In this document: positions 34,690 to 44,359 of the stretch, piece by piece | How positions within the stretch are numbered: the first letter of the stretch is position 1 | Layout of the letters: each line of letters starts with the position of its first letter | Origin: Sipunculus nudus | Taxonomy: Eukaryota; Annelida; Sipuncula; Golfingiida; Sipunculidae | NCBI GenBank assembly: GCA_026874595.1 | Contig: CM049318.1 | Location: 50,558,750 to 50,622,749, forward strand | Direction: 5' to 3' | DNA: 64,000 nt | Position numbers and translations under genes: made by a program | Notes under the pieces: model-generated | What the model saw: the letters and a program-made list of their open reading frames with translations, nothing else | Database searches by the model: none | Told to the model about the DNA's origin: nothing

Positions 34690-35467
34690 GGACTGCTTGA
34701 CAATGTAAGGGAATACAACAAGAGCCTCCAAAAAAATTCAATAACTAGCCTAATTTTGCAGCTTTTATTTTCAAATTTCAGATTTAAACAGATTAAATCC
34801 TTATGTATACATGCTGTGAAAATTAAATCCATAGTACCTACAGGAAAGAAACGTGCCGTGGCCAAAGTTGGGCAAAATTTAAGGTACCAATTTTATATTT
34901 TTGCCAATATTTAAAAAAATTTAACAGATTTTGATCTAATTTTTGGTATACAATTAAATTTTGATTAATTAAAGTTGTATTACTGGAAAAAAGTCCCTAC
35001 CTTTAACACTTTTGGTCTTAAGTGATCAAATATCTTCCTGATTTTTTTACAAAGTCCATTATGTTTGGGCCCATAACTTTTTTAAATTATATAACACTGA
35101 CTTAATATCTGGCATGTACATAGGAACTATATAGAGAAATATTTATGGTAAATATGAAGAAAACTAGATGAGTGGTTTTGATATTAGGCAGTCCTGAAGT
35201 GTGAAAATAGATTTCTAATAAAAAATTGAGGTTTTTCCTTAATATCTCGAAGGAACGAAGTCCTATTGACCCAATTTTCGGCATGGTAGGAGATTTTGGG
35301 GACATCTAACTGTATGGCGAATTTCAGATTTGTAGGTCCAACGGTGTTGAAACGTGCCAGTCTTACGGACGGACATCCGGACAGACAGACGGACAGACAG
35401 ACGGACGGACCACGCACAATGGACCATGACTATAGCTCAGATGACTTATAGTCAGCTGAGCTAAAAA
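34690..35467 (+). repeat. Interspersed repeat R1, most complete copy
   Basis: The most complete R1 copy, about 0.75 kb. It has the 'CAATAACTAGCCTAATTTT' 5' area, a long AT-rich middle, 'GGCATGTACATAGG', 'TTTTGATATTAGGCAG', and a (ACGG)n/(ACAG)n microsatellite-like block at 35363-35410. It ends in the hairpin (11-bp arms, one mismatch, TAT loop) immediately followed by CTAAAAA. A hairpin next to a CTRR-like end is a Helitron-like feature, but the expected spacing between them is missing. Confidence 0.75.
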
Positions 35468-35569
35468 CTGCTGCTAACCCAAAGTTCCAATAAAGGATTA
35501 GGTGTTGTTACGCGAGTTCGAAAAAATCTCTGATTGTCCCACGGCCCACTAGGCAGACACCCTTTCAAG

Positions 35570-36145
35570 ATGGCGGCGTTTGTTTACAACAGTGCCTTGA
35601 TGCTCAGGGCTTCTGAGACTCGCAGGCTCGAGGAACACTTGCAGAAATTTCCTAAACCTCCATTAAGATCAAACTTTGGATTTGACGAGGATATAGTCAG
35701 CATACAAGTCCATGGTATGGGTGGTCGGGTAGTATCAGATGTTCGAAAACATGATATGTGGAGAGTAAAAGAGTTGCAACTGGATGTTGTTATATTAGCT
35801 GTGGGCAGGAATAACCTCTCAGCGGAAGGTCTCGGAGGCAGGCCAGAGGTATTTGGCTATAACTTATCCCTCCTGGCAGAGTATATTCACCGCAAACTCT
35901 TGGTTGCCAGGGTATTTGTTTCTTCTTTCGACCCCAATTTCCTTTCATTCTGCGAAAGGAATTACCCCTAATACTACCAACACAGGATTGATATAGCAAA
36001 TAGATACTTACATGTGTTTTTAAGTGACACGTCTTATGCCACTTTCTGGGACAATTCCAAACACTTTAAATGGGGTCCTTACCTATTTGGCCCTGATGGC
36101 GTACACTATAACTTGACAGGTATCAAGTGCTGGTGCAAGAGTTAA
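35570..36145 (+). pseudogene. SGNH-hydrolase-like ORF, broken copy
   Basis: ATG 35570 lies in a good context (CAAGATGGCGGCG). One in-frame TAA (35969-35971) splits an otherwise continuous frame ending at 36145. The layout matches the SGNH/GDSL fold: a block I position near SETRRLEEHL, where the GDS Ser motif is degraded to ASE; block II VHGMGGRVV; block III VGRNNLS (GxND expected); and block V GPDGVHYN with the Asp/His pair. The second copy at 55.4 kb keeps GDS and GGND. SGNH hydrolases are esterases or lipases, and accessory SGNH ORFs have been reported in some Ngaro-type and LINE elements. Here it lies 470 bp upstream of the Ngaro copy 2 A1 repeat. Confidence 0.7.
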
Positions 36146-36617
36146 AGGGTCTGCCTTGTTCAGGCTCTTAGAAATCAGATGTAAGATGATGTTACTTGTG
36201 ACAGTCACAATGGCTAATGTTGCAAATATCTCTGTACCTGTAGCTATGATGCCATATCATCTTATGCCAAGATATTTATGTTCTAAAGAAAAGATGTCAC
36301 TCGGGCCATCACTAGATACAGATATAATCATAGCTGAACAAAATATGCCAAGAAAGGTCATGGTTTATAACACAGAGAAAAATATGCCAAAAAGGCCACT
36401 GGTACATTGGAGATAATATGGGATATAAGATGTCATGAAGGCCACAGTGCAGATGATCTATGTGTGGTGAGCCACAGTACATGTATCCAAACAAAATCAA
36501 TGGTAAAAGATGCCAAGAAAATGTTAATGATTAAGTAGCTGGTGTCATTACTGCCCCCCCCCCTTTTAAAATTCACAAATATGCAGGGCCACTTCTGTTA
36601 AACTTATTCACCAGTTC

Positions 36618-36875
36618 TAATTACTCTATGATGACCAGTCATAGTACTTTATGCAGAACAACCGGAACTTTACCTGAATGAGTACTATTATTACACCCTT
36701 GTTATTGATTCGGAAGCGAGGCTTCTCCTTCCTGCGGTCCCCTCAGGTCAACCAATCCAGTGACGCAGATAGTCATGTGATCAAGCACATGACGCACAAC
36801 CCCTTTAATTCATATCACCGCTAGCTAATGGTCAACATCGACTGAAAAGCGATCCCCCTATTCCTCCCCAGTTCC
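36618..36875 (+). repeat. Split direct repeat A1 of Ngaro copy 2
   Basis: Matches 49326-49600. Shared landmarks are ACCAGTCATAGTACTTTATG, TGAGTACTATTATTACA, 'CAGTGACG' and CCGCTAGCTAATGGTCAACA. Several small indels separate the copies. A1 is the 5' terminal repeat. Confidence 0.85.
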
Positions 36876-36936
36876 TGCTTCACCAGCACTGACTAGGGCT
36901 AAAAAGCCACACTGCACTCTCACAGCTACAACACAG

Positions 36937-37808
36937 TAGTGGTCGGAGTTGGTTCCTTTTTTATAATCGATCATCGGTTTGGGCAAACCAATCAATGATC
37001 GATTATTAATCGGTTCAGACAAATATAAAGAAATGTGCAAATATCTGTGAAACTGTACTCTCTTAACCCAGCCCGCATATCTTAGTAATTCCAACTGACG
37101 AAAAGAAGTTTTTTGCCTTTTTTATATATTCCTATTATTACTACGATATGCTATCCAAAGTTTCATTTTAATTAATTACAATAATCAAAAATTAAACCAC
37201 AGTCCAGGTCATCTACTTGCTTGCCCTCATGAATACTCCTGCGTATCATGTTAACTTCACCACCAGCAAGGACTTTCATTTTATAACAATTATGATGACT
37301 GCCGACTTGCATACTGGTTAAACAGGCCTGCCAGAAAAATGACATGCCCATATAATTTCAGGTAAAAATTTAAAAAAAAGTACTTGAAAGCTAAAAATAT
37401 AATTACTCATGCCGCTGCGGCACCTGCCATCAGTTGAGCAGATTATTTCTCAAATTCTGCATATAGACCTGGAGAATGATGGAGCATTTTAATGCCATAC
37501 CGCCAATATTTTGAAATGAAAACGCTCTGCTAATTCTGCAGCTCCCTGCCATTACACGGAGGTTTAATAAGTCCTCTGTGTTCTCATCTACTCAGTTATA
37601 TACGGAGGTTATTTGGGAACACAGACTCATTATATGAAGCGCGGAATGTTGTAAGAAATGGAAGTATAATTTTTTCCTACAGAAAGACATTCTGGTAAAA
37701 ACAATCATGAGTATGATGTAATTGATAGTTGCCTTTGGTAATCAAGCGCTTGAAAGTGGCAGCAAACCGACTGACTATTGAAAAAACTCAATGATCGGCC
37801 CACCACTA
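36937..37808. mobile_element. hAT-type non-autonomous transposon (872 bp)
   Basis: Flanked by a perfect 8-bp target duplication CAACACAG (36929-36936 and 37809-37816), the hAT hallmark. Ends are TAGTGGTCGG and CCCACCACTA, inverted with one mismatch. The interior has no transposase-like ORF and is AT-rich, with GATCGATTATTAATCG-type dyads near the ends. It sits in the N-terminal part of the Ngaro gag; removing it with one duplication copy reconnects an open frame. Confidence 0.9.
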
Positions 37809-38940
37809 CAACACAGCCTGCAGTTGCGGAGCCGGTGCTTCCATCAAGTTCATCGAACTACTCCCTGGCACATCCAACAGTGGTCCAGCACACAACAGAG
37901 TCAACTGCTCCTTCACTGAACCTGACCGAGTCAGTTCATCAATTGCAGGCACACTTGCCTAACACCGTGCATTACGAATCTGAACAATATTCTGCATTGT
38001 CATCGCTATTCCGCCCTGTATCAACACCAGTCAGACCAGGACCGTCCCAGCCATTCAATGATTTTACCCATACACAAACAACACAGAACAGCTCAGCAAA
38101 CTTTATGTCGCCAACATTTCCGCATTCCATGGCAGAACTGATTAACGACATCTTGGATGCCAGGGGCATTGCAAGGCCTACCAAGCAAACAACCGCCATC
38201 AGTGTTCACCCTAACACTCAGCCAAGGGTTACAGACCAGCCCCCTGGAACCAGCAGCACACAAGACTAATACTCGAGTACAGTCTCACACTCTGTCAGGA
38301 TCCGCGCAAGCCAGGGACTCAGCTGTTTATGCTTCATCATCATTGACTAATACCTTAGCCATTACAGTTACTAACCTAGGCTCTGCATATGTTCACCCCA
38401 GCACTCAAGACAAGGTACAATTGCATATAGCAGAATCAACACTCAACACATTAGACAGTGAGTCATAGGGGGGTTCTCTGGATAGCAATCACTATGATAC
38501 AATTTATGCAGGGGTATCTAGGCGAGATAGAGAGGATATACTCTGCCGCAAATTCTTTGACTTAGGGAGACTCCTCAACGATGATTTGAACAAAAGTTTT
38601 GACCAGGATAGGGAATATGATTTGACTTTTTCTCTTTTGACAAATACACTGCCCAAATTCCAAGCCAGGGAAAAAACCAAAACCATTTCCTCTCTCTTTG
38701 GTTGGGTTGCAGCATACACAAAGTATGCATACATTAGGTCAGCCTCCTACCCAAACGAGGCCCTCGGTTTGTCGAGGCATCAGCACAATGTCTGTAGGCT
38801 TCATTTCACATACAGAAATTCCAAATCTTTGCTCCATTATGATGTTGCTTGCAAACAGCACTGGGCCAACTGTTCTTCCTTCAGCTTTGGCCAGCCCCTT
38901 GATGGGCTTATGACAGAAATTAATCACTAAGGGGCACTGG
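37809..38940 (+). pseudogene. Ngaro copy 2: gag
   Basis: The reading frame begins upstream of the hAT insertion (a basic segment TRAKKPH near 36893-36913) and resumes after it as ATTQPAVAEPVLPSSSS. A Pro/Ser/Thr/Gln-rich linker contains AELINDILDARGIARP, equivalent to the LIDHRLNTILDKRG segment of copy 5 gag. After a frame change near 38260-38470, the capsid-like domain follows (YDLTFSLLTNTLPKFQ; SSLFGWVAAYTKYAYIRS). The last recognisable part, YDVACKQHW, is the position of the Cys/His zinc motif. No start codon is visible, and at least two frameshifts are present. Confidence 0.7.
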
Positions 38941-39692
38941 ACTGTAATCGGCCCTTTTGGGTTCCAAACCAATCCCCACAATCTAAAAGTACTGCACATC
39001 CAGACACATGCACAACCAAGTATCCCAGGGGGATTCTGCTTTAGCTACTAAAAACACGGAAAATGTCTCAACTGACAGCCATGTAGGTTCAGTCACACCT
39101 GTTTTGCATGCATGCAGGTTGGGTAACCCTGCGACAATTCCCATTCAGTCTGTCTGATCAATCAAACAAGATATTCCCCCCTCACAGAATCTCAGACCCT
39201 CCCCAGGACCAACTCCAATCAGGGCAGCAAAACGGCGATTCCCCTTACATCATCGATGGGTTCATCAATGGTTTCAAATTAAACCATTCAGTCAACTTTC
39301 ATTTTTCGGAATACAACAACCATCCTTCGGCTATTTCCAACCCTACTATACTACAGGAAAAATTCAGAAAGAACTGTCTAATGGTAGAAATGCAGGTCCT
39401 TTTCAGTCCCCCCCCCCCCTTCAAACAATTCCAAGTGTCCCCCCTAGGTCTGGTGCCAAAAGAAGATAATAAATTTAGGCTGAAACATAACCTGTCCTAC
39501 CCCGCTGGTAACTGTGTCAATACAGGCATTGATAAGGAATTCACTCAGGTACAGTTTCAGATGCTAGATACCTGTATTAATATACTACAGTCAATGGGGA
39601 GCCCTCGTTTTCAAAGCAGACATTGAGAATGCTTTCAGACTCATCCCAATATCACCTGAAGATCATCATCTTTTAGGCTTTAGGGTAGAGGG

Positions 39693-40289
39693 TGTAAATG
39701 TCCATACATCAGTTTGTTGATTGCCAGTTATGTATTGTTTTTAGTGCTGCCATCTAGTATCCACTGTTGAAACTAAAATACGATCGGGTGGGGTAATGTT
39801 TCACCCTCCGAAGCCAAGCCACGAATGGTATGGTAATGTCCTTTTGCAGGGTAACATAGTTCTAATTTTACATGCATGGTTTAAGTTTTTCTTGTGTAAT
39901 CTGCTGTATCAGAGTATTTCAGCTTTGCAAGCGTCACGTGATAATTTCTTATCATAATAGGTTTTAATATTGTATAAGTTGTCAGCTATACGTCTATCCT
40001 TTCACGTAGTTCGCCTTAATATATTCGTAAGAGTTGACAGTAACAAGGCCTCACAAAAGAAAAGTTGACACGTCGAAGATCAGAGAATAGAACGCAAATA
40101 ATGCAAAATTAGCTCCCTTGACAAGGTGAACCGAGGTACGTTATGTTCATTGTTACATATGGTCAATGAAAATGAACATATTTGTAATATGTAGCCTTTT
40201 ATTAACTTTGTTTTATTGTTAGTTGTTCGTCCATGAACCCATAGCACATCAATAGGGTGTGGTTTGTCATTCTCCGTTCTTTAAGTAAG

Positions 40290-40377
<88 letters not shown>

Positions 40378-41069
40378 TTCATCGTGTTGTGAGCTCTTGT
40401 AAGGCTAGCGATGTACTAAACTCATGTATTTTGGTATTAATGTATTTAGTTATATTTGTTATTGTTGTAACAAGACGCAAGGCAAAAATAGTCATTACCC
40501 GGTACGCGCACGAAAAAGCATTTATGCCAGTTTAGTCATTCGTTGTGTAACCAGATGTCAGCACTAACGTTCTATATGGATATTTGAAATCTAGTCAGTC
40601 AGTCTGCCACCAGATGTCAGCACAAGTCTGCACATTTCTAGAGACAATAACATGGACAGAGTATTATTGTAAGAAAGTAACAAATTGATTCATTGTTTGC
40701 TAATATCTTAATTTTGTGTATTTGATCATTTTAATTCAACTTTGTGAAATTTGCTGTTCATCAGTCAGTATTACTAAGTTTATATCACCACTCATACATA
40801 TTTTATTTGTATGATGAATCACAATAATGCTGTAAATTTTAAATAATGTTCTCAGTAAAAATATGATATCAAACAGTCAAGGTAAATGGTAAAATTAATC
40901 AGCAGTTCCATTTATTATGTCACTTTTCTTATTTGTCTTGTATTAGTCCTTATTAGTGTTTTTGTTTGTTTGTGTAGTTTCACGGTGTAAGAAGAGTCAA
41001 GATTTGTAAAGAAAAGAAATAAACACCTGTACGAACTCTAAGCCTTAGTCATGTCATGGGGCAGCTACA
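39693..41069. mobile_element. Solo LTR (1377 bp) inside the RT domain
   Basis: Begins TGTAAATG, ends GCTACA and is flanked by a perfect 5-bp duplication GAGGG (39688-39692 and 41070-41074). This is the signature of an LTR retrotransposon (Gypsy or BEL type). No internal coding region is present, so it arose by LTR-LTR recombination. It contains a long (TA)n tract at 40292-40372, two copies of CCAGATGTCAGCAC (about 40551 and 40611) and AAATAAACACC (poly(A)-like) at about 41018. Deleting the LTR plus one duplication copy restores the RT frame exactly across the palm domain. Confidence 0.92.
40292..40372 (+). repeat. (TA)n microsatellite in the solo LTR
   Basis: About 40 uninterrupted TA units. 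The apparent 92-codon ORF across it (Tyr-Ile repeats) is an artefact of the repeat. Confidence 0.95.
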
Positions 41070-41989
41070 GAGGGTACTTATTATTATGACAAATGCCTTC
41101 CCATGGGGTGCTCTGCTTCTTGCAAAATTTTTGAATCTCTCTCAAATTCTCTTCAATGGATCCTTGAAAATAAGTTGGGTGTGCAACACATGGCCCACAT
41201 TTTAGATGATTTCATGTTCTTTGGCCCAGAAAATTCATCCACCTGTTCAAATTCTCTCATTTCATTTCTTCAACTGGCCAATATGATCAATCTTTCCAAA
41301 ACAGTCAACCCTTGTACCACAGCTGTGTTATTTGGTATAGAAATAGACACACTAAAAGGGGAAATGCACCTGCCACGGGATAAACTACAGAAAACCTGTG
41401 CTTCCGGGTCGAGCCTTCATGAGGCGACTTTATGACATGTTTAGATACAAATCCAGTTAAGCTCCTCCCCATTGGGTCCGCATTACTTCTGAAGCAAGAA
41501 AAGACCTTGTGGCATGGAATGCCTTCCTACAGGAATTCAATGTTAAACAATTCTTTGTAAACCGACAATGGCTTTCTTCAGGGGACATAGAATTGTACAC
41601 AGATCCCTAAATTAGGGTTTGCAGGGGTACACAAAAGCCACTGGTTTTGTGGGGCCTGGCCTGAAAATTGGAAAAATGAGAACATAGCTTACCTAGAACT
41701 TTATCCAATAGTCATTGCTGTTGAAATTTGGGGTCATTTGTGGAGAAACCACTGTATTGTATTTCGCTGTGATAACATGGGCATTGTGCATTGCATCAAT
41801 CGACAAAGTTCACAGGATCAACTTATCATGACACAAGTTCTAGCTTGTCTCCATTTTAACTTAATCTTCTGTGCTTCACATGTTCCTGGTGCCATAAACA
41901 CTGTAGCTGACTGTCTCTCTTGTTTAGAGCTGCTGGCAGCCAAACAAGCAGCACCACATCTTGCTGCCACCCCAACAACAATCCCCAGT

Positions 41990-42880
41990 CATCTGCTGCT
42001 GACACCTTAGCCGCCCAGGTTTCTTCTCTACTTCCTGATAGTTTAGCTCCCAGTACCAGGCGAGCATATGGCAAAGCCCTGCAGAGCTTCCATGCCTTTT
42101 GCCTGCAATTAAATGCCTCTATACTCCCATGCAATCTTAACACTCTGGTCCGTTTCATTTTGCATCAACACAATATCAAAGGACTGGCACATTCCACAAT
42201 TAGCACTCAGTTGTCAGCTATAAATTTTGTACATAGAGTAACAGGCTTTCATGCACCATCAGACTCATTTATCATTAAAAAATGCTTGTGGGTCTGCAAA
42301 AAAGTGATAACTGGCGGGCCAATCGCCTCCCAATTTCCTTAGACTTGCTCCAAAAGATGGTTTTAGCCAAGCCCACACTTTTCCTGGACTACTATCTGTG
42401 CAAATTGTTAAGGCAATGTTCTTATTGGCATTTCATGCCTTTTTGCGCGTTGGGGAAATTACTTCTTCTGGAAACACCACAGGGAAAAACATAATGGCCA
42501 GTGATGTCATAAAAGTAAGGGATAACTACCATATCACACTCTCCAGATATAAACATGCACCACTGGACCTTTCACCCTTCTGTCCTGTTACAGCATTGTC
42601 TGCCTTCCTTGCCCTCAGACCCAAATGTCATGGCCCTCTTTTCATTTTCGCAGACCACACCCCCATTTCCCGTCCCTTTTTCAAATCTTGTATGGATAAG
42701 ATCCTTTAGTCCATAGGCTGTTTGTCCCCCCATATAAACTGTCATAGCTTTCGAATAGGTGCAGCTTCCAATACAGCTTCAGTGGGTATTTAAAACGACA
42801 TGATTATGCGCATGGGGAGGTGGAAGGCTAGGGCATTTCTGAAATATATTCGCCTCCCTCTACTCCAGTGTAACCTGTAA
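41990..42880 (+). pseudogene. Ngaro copy 2: tyrosine recombinase
   Basis: The N-terminal DNA-binding half is in one frame (LAPSTRRAYGKALQSFHAFC to about 42340). The first catalytic Arg region is in another (FLLAFHAFLRVGEITSS, 42420-42465), and the C-terminal part follows after a TAG near 42707. The catalytic box reads CHSFRIGAAS, keeping His and Arg. The C-terminal GRWKARAFLKYIR has the expected Tyr, but an in-frame stop lies between. The stop at 42878-42880 is followed directly by the hairpin array. It was the integrating enzyme of this element and is now dead. Confidence 0.82.
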
Positions 42881-42892
42881 ATCTAGCAATTT

Positions 42893-43415
42893 AAGGGATT
42901 CAGAATGTGACGGGTTCTGACTAAAATGCTCGTCCCATTCCCCAACATAACTTGGTTAAAGGGATTCAGAATTTTGACTTGTCTTTATTTGTTTACCTTT
43001 TTCTATGCCTGTAATGTCTGTCACGCTGAAGTACAAACAAGTCAAACACCCACTTTTTCCCATATAAAAAAGGATTCAGAATATGACTGGTCCTTATCTA
43101 TCCAACTACAAGTCATACACTTACTTGATTCCCAATTTTACAAGGATTCAGAATGTGACTGGTCCTTATTTGTCCCAATATAAGTCAAACACCTACCCCA
43201 TACACATTTTTCAAGAAGATTCAGAATGGATTGTTCCTTATCTGCGAACCACCAACTAGACCCCATTTCCTATTAAAGACTCAAATCTCAAGGGTCCTCA
43301 TGTGCTTACCCCTATCTATTATGTTAAAACGTCCCTGAAGTGTCCATCCCAAAATTAGTAATACTTCAGAATAACTATCGATATACAAGGATGCAGAACG
43401 TGTCTGGTCCTTGTC
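42893..43415 (+). repeat. Hairpin array in the 3' tail of Ngaro copy 2
   Basis: Six or seven copies of AAGGATTCAGAATGTGACTGG + TCCTT occur after the YR stop. The best are 43070-43095, 43142-43167 and 43386-43413; weaker copies are near 42894, 42959, 43213 and possibly 43270. They fold as AAGGAT/GTCCTT (last pair T:G), one bulged base (T, or G in the last copy) on the 5' arm, CAG/CTG, and a seven-base loop. The last copy extends the stem by a C:G pair. Copies at 42894 and 42959 retain the lower stem mainly through G:T wobbles; the others are weaker. Confidence 0.7.
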
Positions 43416-43499
43416 TGTCAACTCATTACATTTCCCCTGAGTGACTCCCCATCACAACTATTCACATTTTCGCTATGTATTAATATTTTGCTTTGGTGG

Positions 43500-44074
43500 G
43501 CTATGGCGTTCTTTGATCCCCACAAGCAACTAATTTTAATTCCAATTGTATATATAATTAACAAAAGGTTTTTCAAACTGGGATATCAGAGTACACTTCA
43601 TTTATCAATGTCATGCCTGTAATTTTTCTGTGAATATGTTGCTTTTAAGACATCTGTCACTTTGTACAGCTAGGTAGATAGTGCACACATTGCTACCCTC
43701 TATCAGGTTAGGTATCCACTATTTCTATAGTTCACATTTTACTACCTTGTATGATTCTATATTTAATTTAAATCATGGGTAAATTGTACGGACTATACTA
43801 GAATTCAGACAGCTTTCAAAGATTATTCATAATATCCAGTAGTATTTACACTTAATTCCTAAATCTCATTCTTACATCAGAAATAGTCATTCCTATTGTA
43901 CTTCAGAGTACAATACCTAGGTTTCTCTTTTCTGAGATATTTGTTAACATTACATTAGTGTGTTATCTTTTATTCTGTCTTTTGATGTCTGTATGATAAT
44001 TTGTTTCTTTCGTCGTAATAATAAACGGCATATAATCATCTATCATGTGTTGGCGTTTTGCATGTGTCTGCCTA
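43500..44074 (+). repeat. Split direct repeat B1 of Ngaro copy 2
   Basis: Matches B2 (49632-50195) over about 570 bp. Landmarks are TTGTATATATAATTAACA, AAACTGGGATATCAGAGTAC, 'CAGCTAGGTAGATAGTGCAC' and 'TCGTCGTAATAATAAA' (a poly(A)-like hexamer). B1 ends at the DIRS insertion; its last bases CATGTGTCTGC.TAAA match the end of B2. Confidence 0.9.
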
Positions 44075-44138
44075 AATTCTACCTTATCATACAGCATGAT
44101 GGATCCCGCGAGATTGCGCATGCGCACTGGAAGCATCA
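44075..44138 (+). repeat. DIRS left inverted terminal repeat
   Basis: Starts AATTCTACCTTATCATACAG and ends GGAAGCATCA. Its first 39 bases are complementary to ICR 49034-49072. Over its whole length it is an inverted, slightly diverged copy of the inner part of the right repeat. It includes the perfect 10-bp palindrome GCGCATGCGC. Confidence 0.92.
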
Positions 44139-44359
44139 TGTTGTATGCCTACTGAGGAAGCAATCAGTCGACATTTTTGATAACCGGAGTTCTATCGTGT
44201 TTTATCACAGGATTTTCATTAATTTGTGAGCCATCCATCACGTGATCCTATCACAAGAAACCAGTCATCCTTTGGAAGAGTTTATTTCAAGTTTGCTATC
44301 CTCACACTGGGCGTAACGCCTTTTTTGGTGTTGAGTGAAGCTGGACTGTGCTGGCCGTA

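Larger units (their letters stand above)
39108..41985 (+). pseudogene. Ngaro copy 2: reverse transcriptase-RNase H, split by an LTR
   Basis: The RT N-terminal domain (39200-39600) has VSPLGLVPKEDNKFRLKHNL, typical of the group. A frameshift near 39605 leads to the first catalytic block ADIENAFRLIPIS, and the frame then hits the LTR at 39693. It resumes at 41075 with the LPMGCSASCKIF block, then the active site HILDDFMFFG (41190-41215). RNase H is in pieces: LYTDP near 41594, LELYPIVIAVEIWG near 41695-41735, and FRCDNMGIVHCINRQ from 41765. The final segment is VPGAINTVADCLS. Several stops remain even without the LTR. Confidence 0.85.

Noticed and set aside
36720-36790. GC-richer patch with 'CATGTGATCAAGCACATGA' dyad as a host promoter
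   Set aside because: It is part of the A1 repeat and recurs in A2, so it belongs to the Ngaro element.
40257-40535. 92-codon ORF with Tyr-Ile repeats
   Set aside because: Artefact of the (TA)n microsatellite inside the solo LTR.
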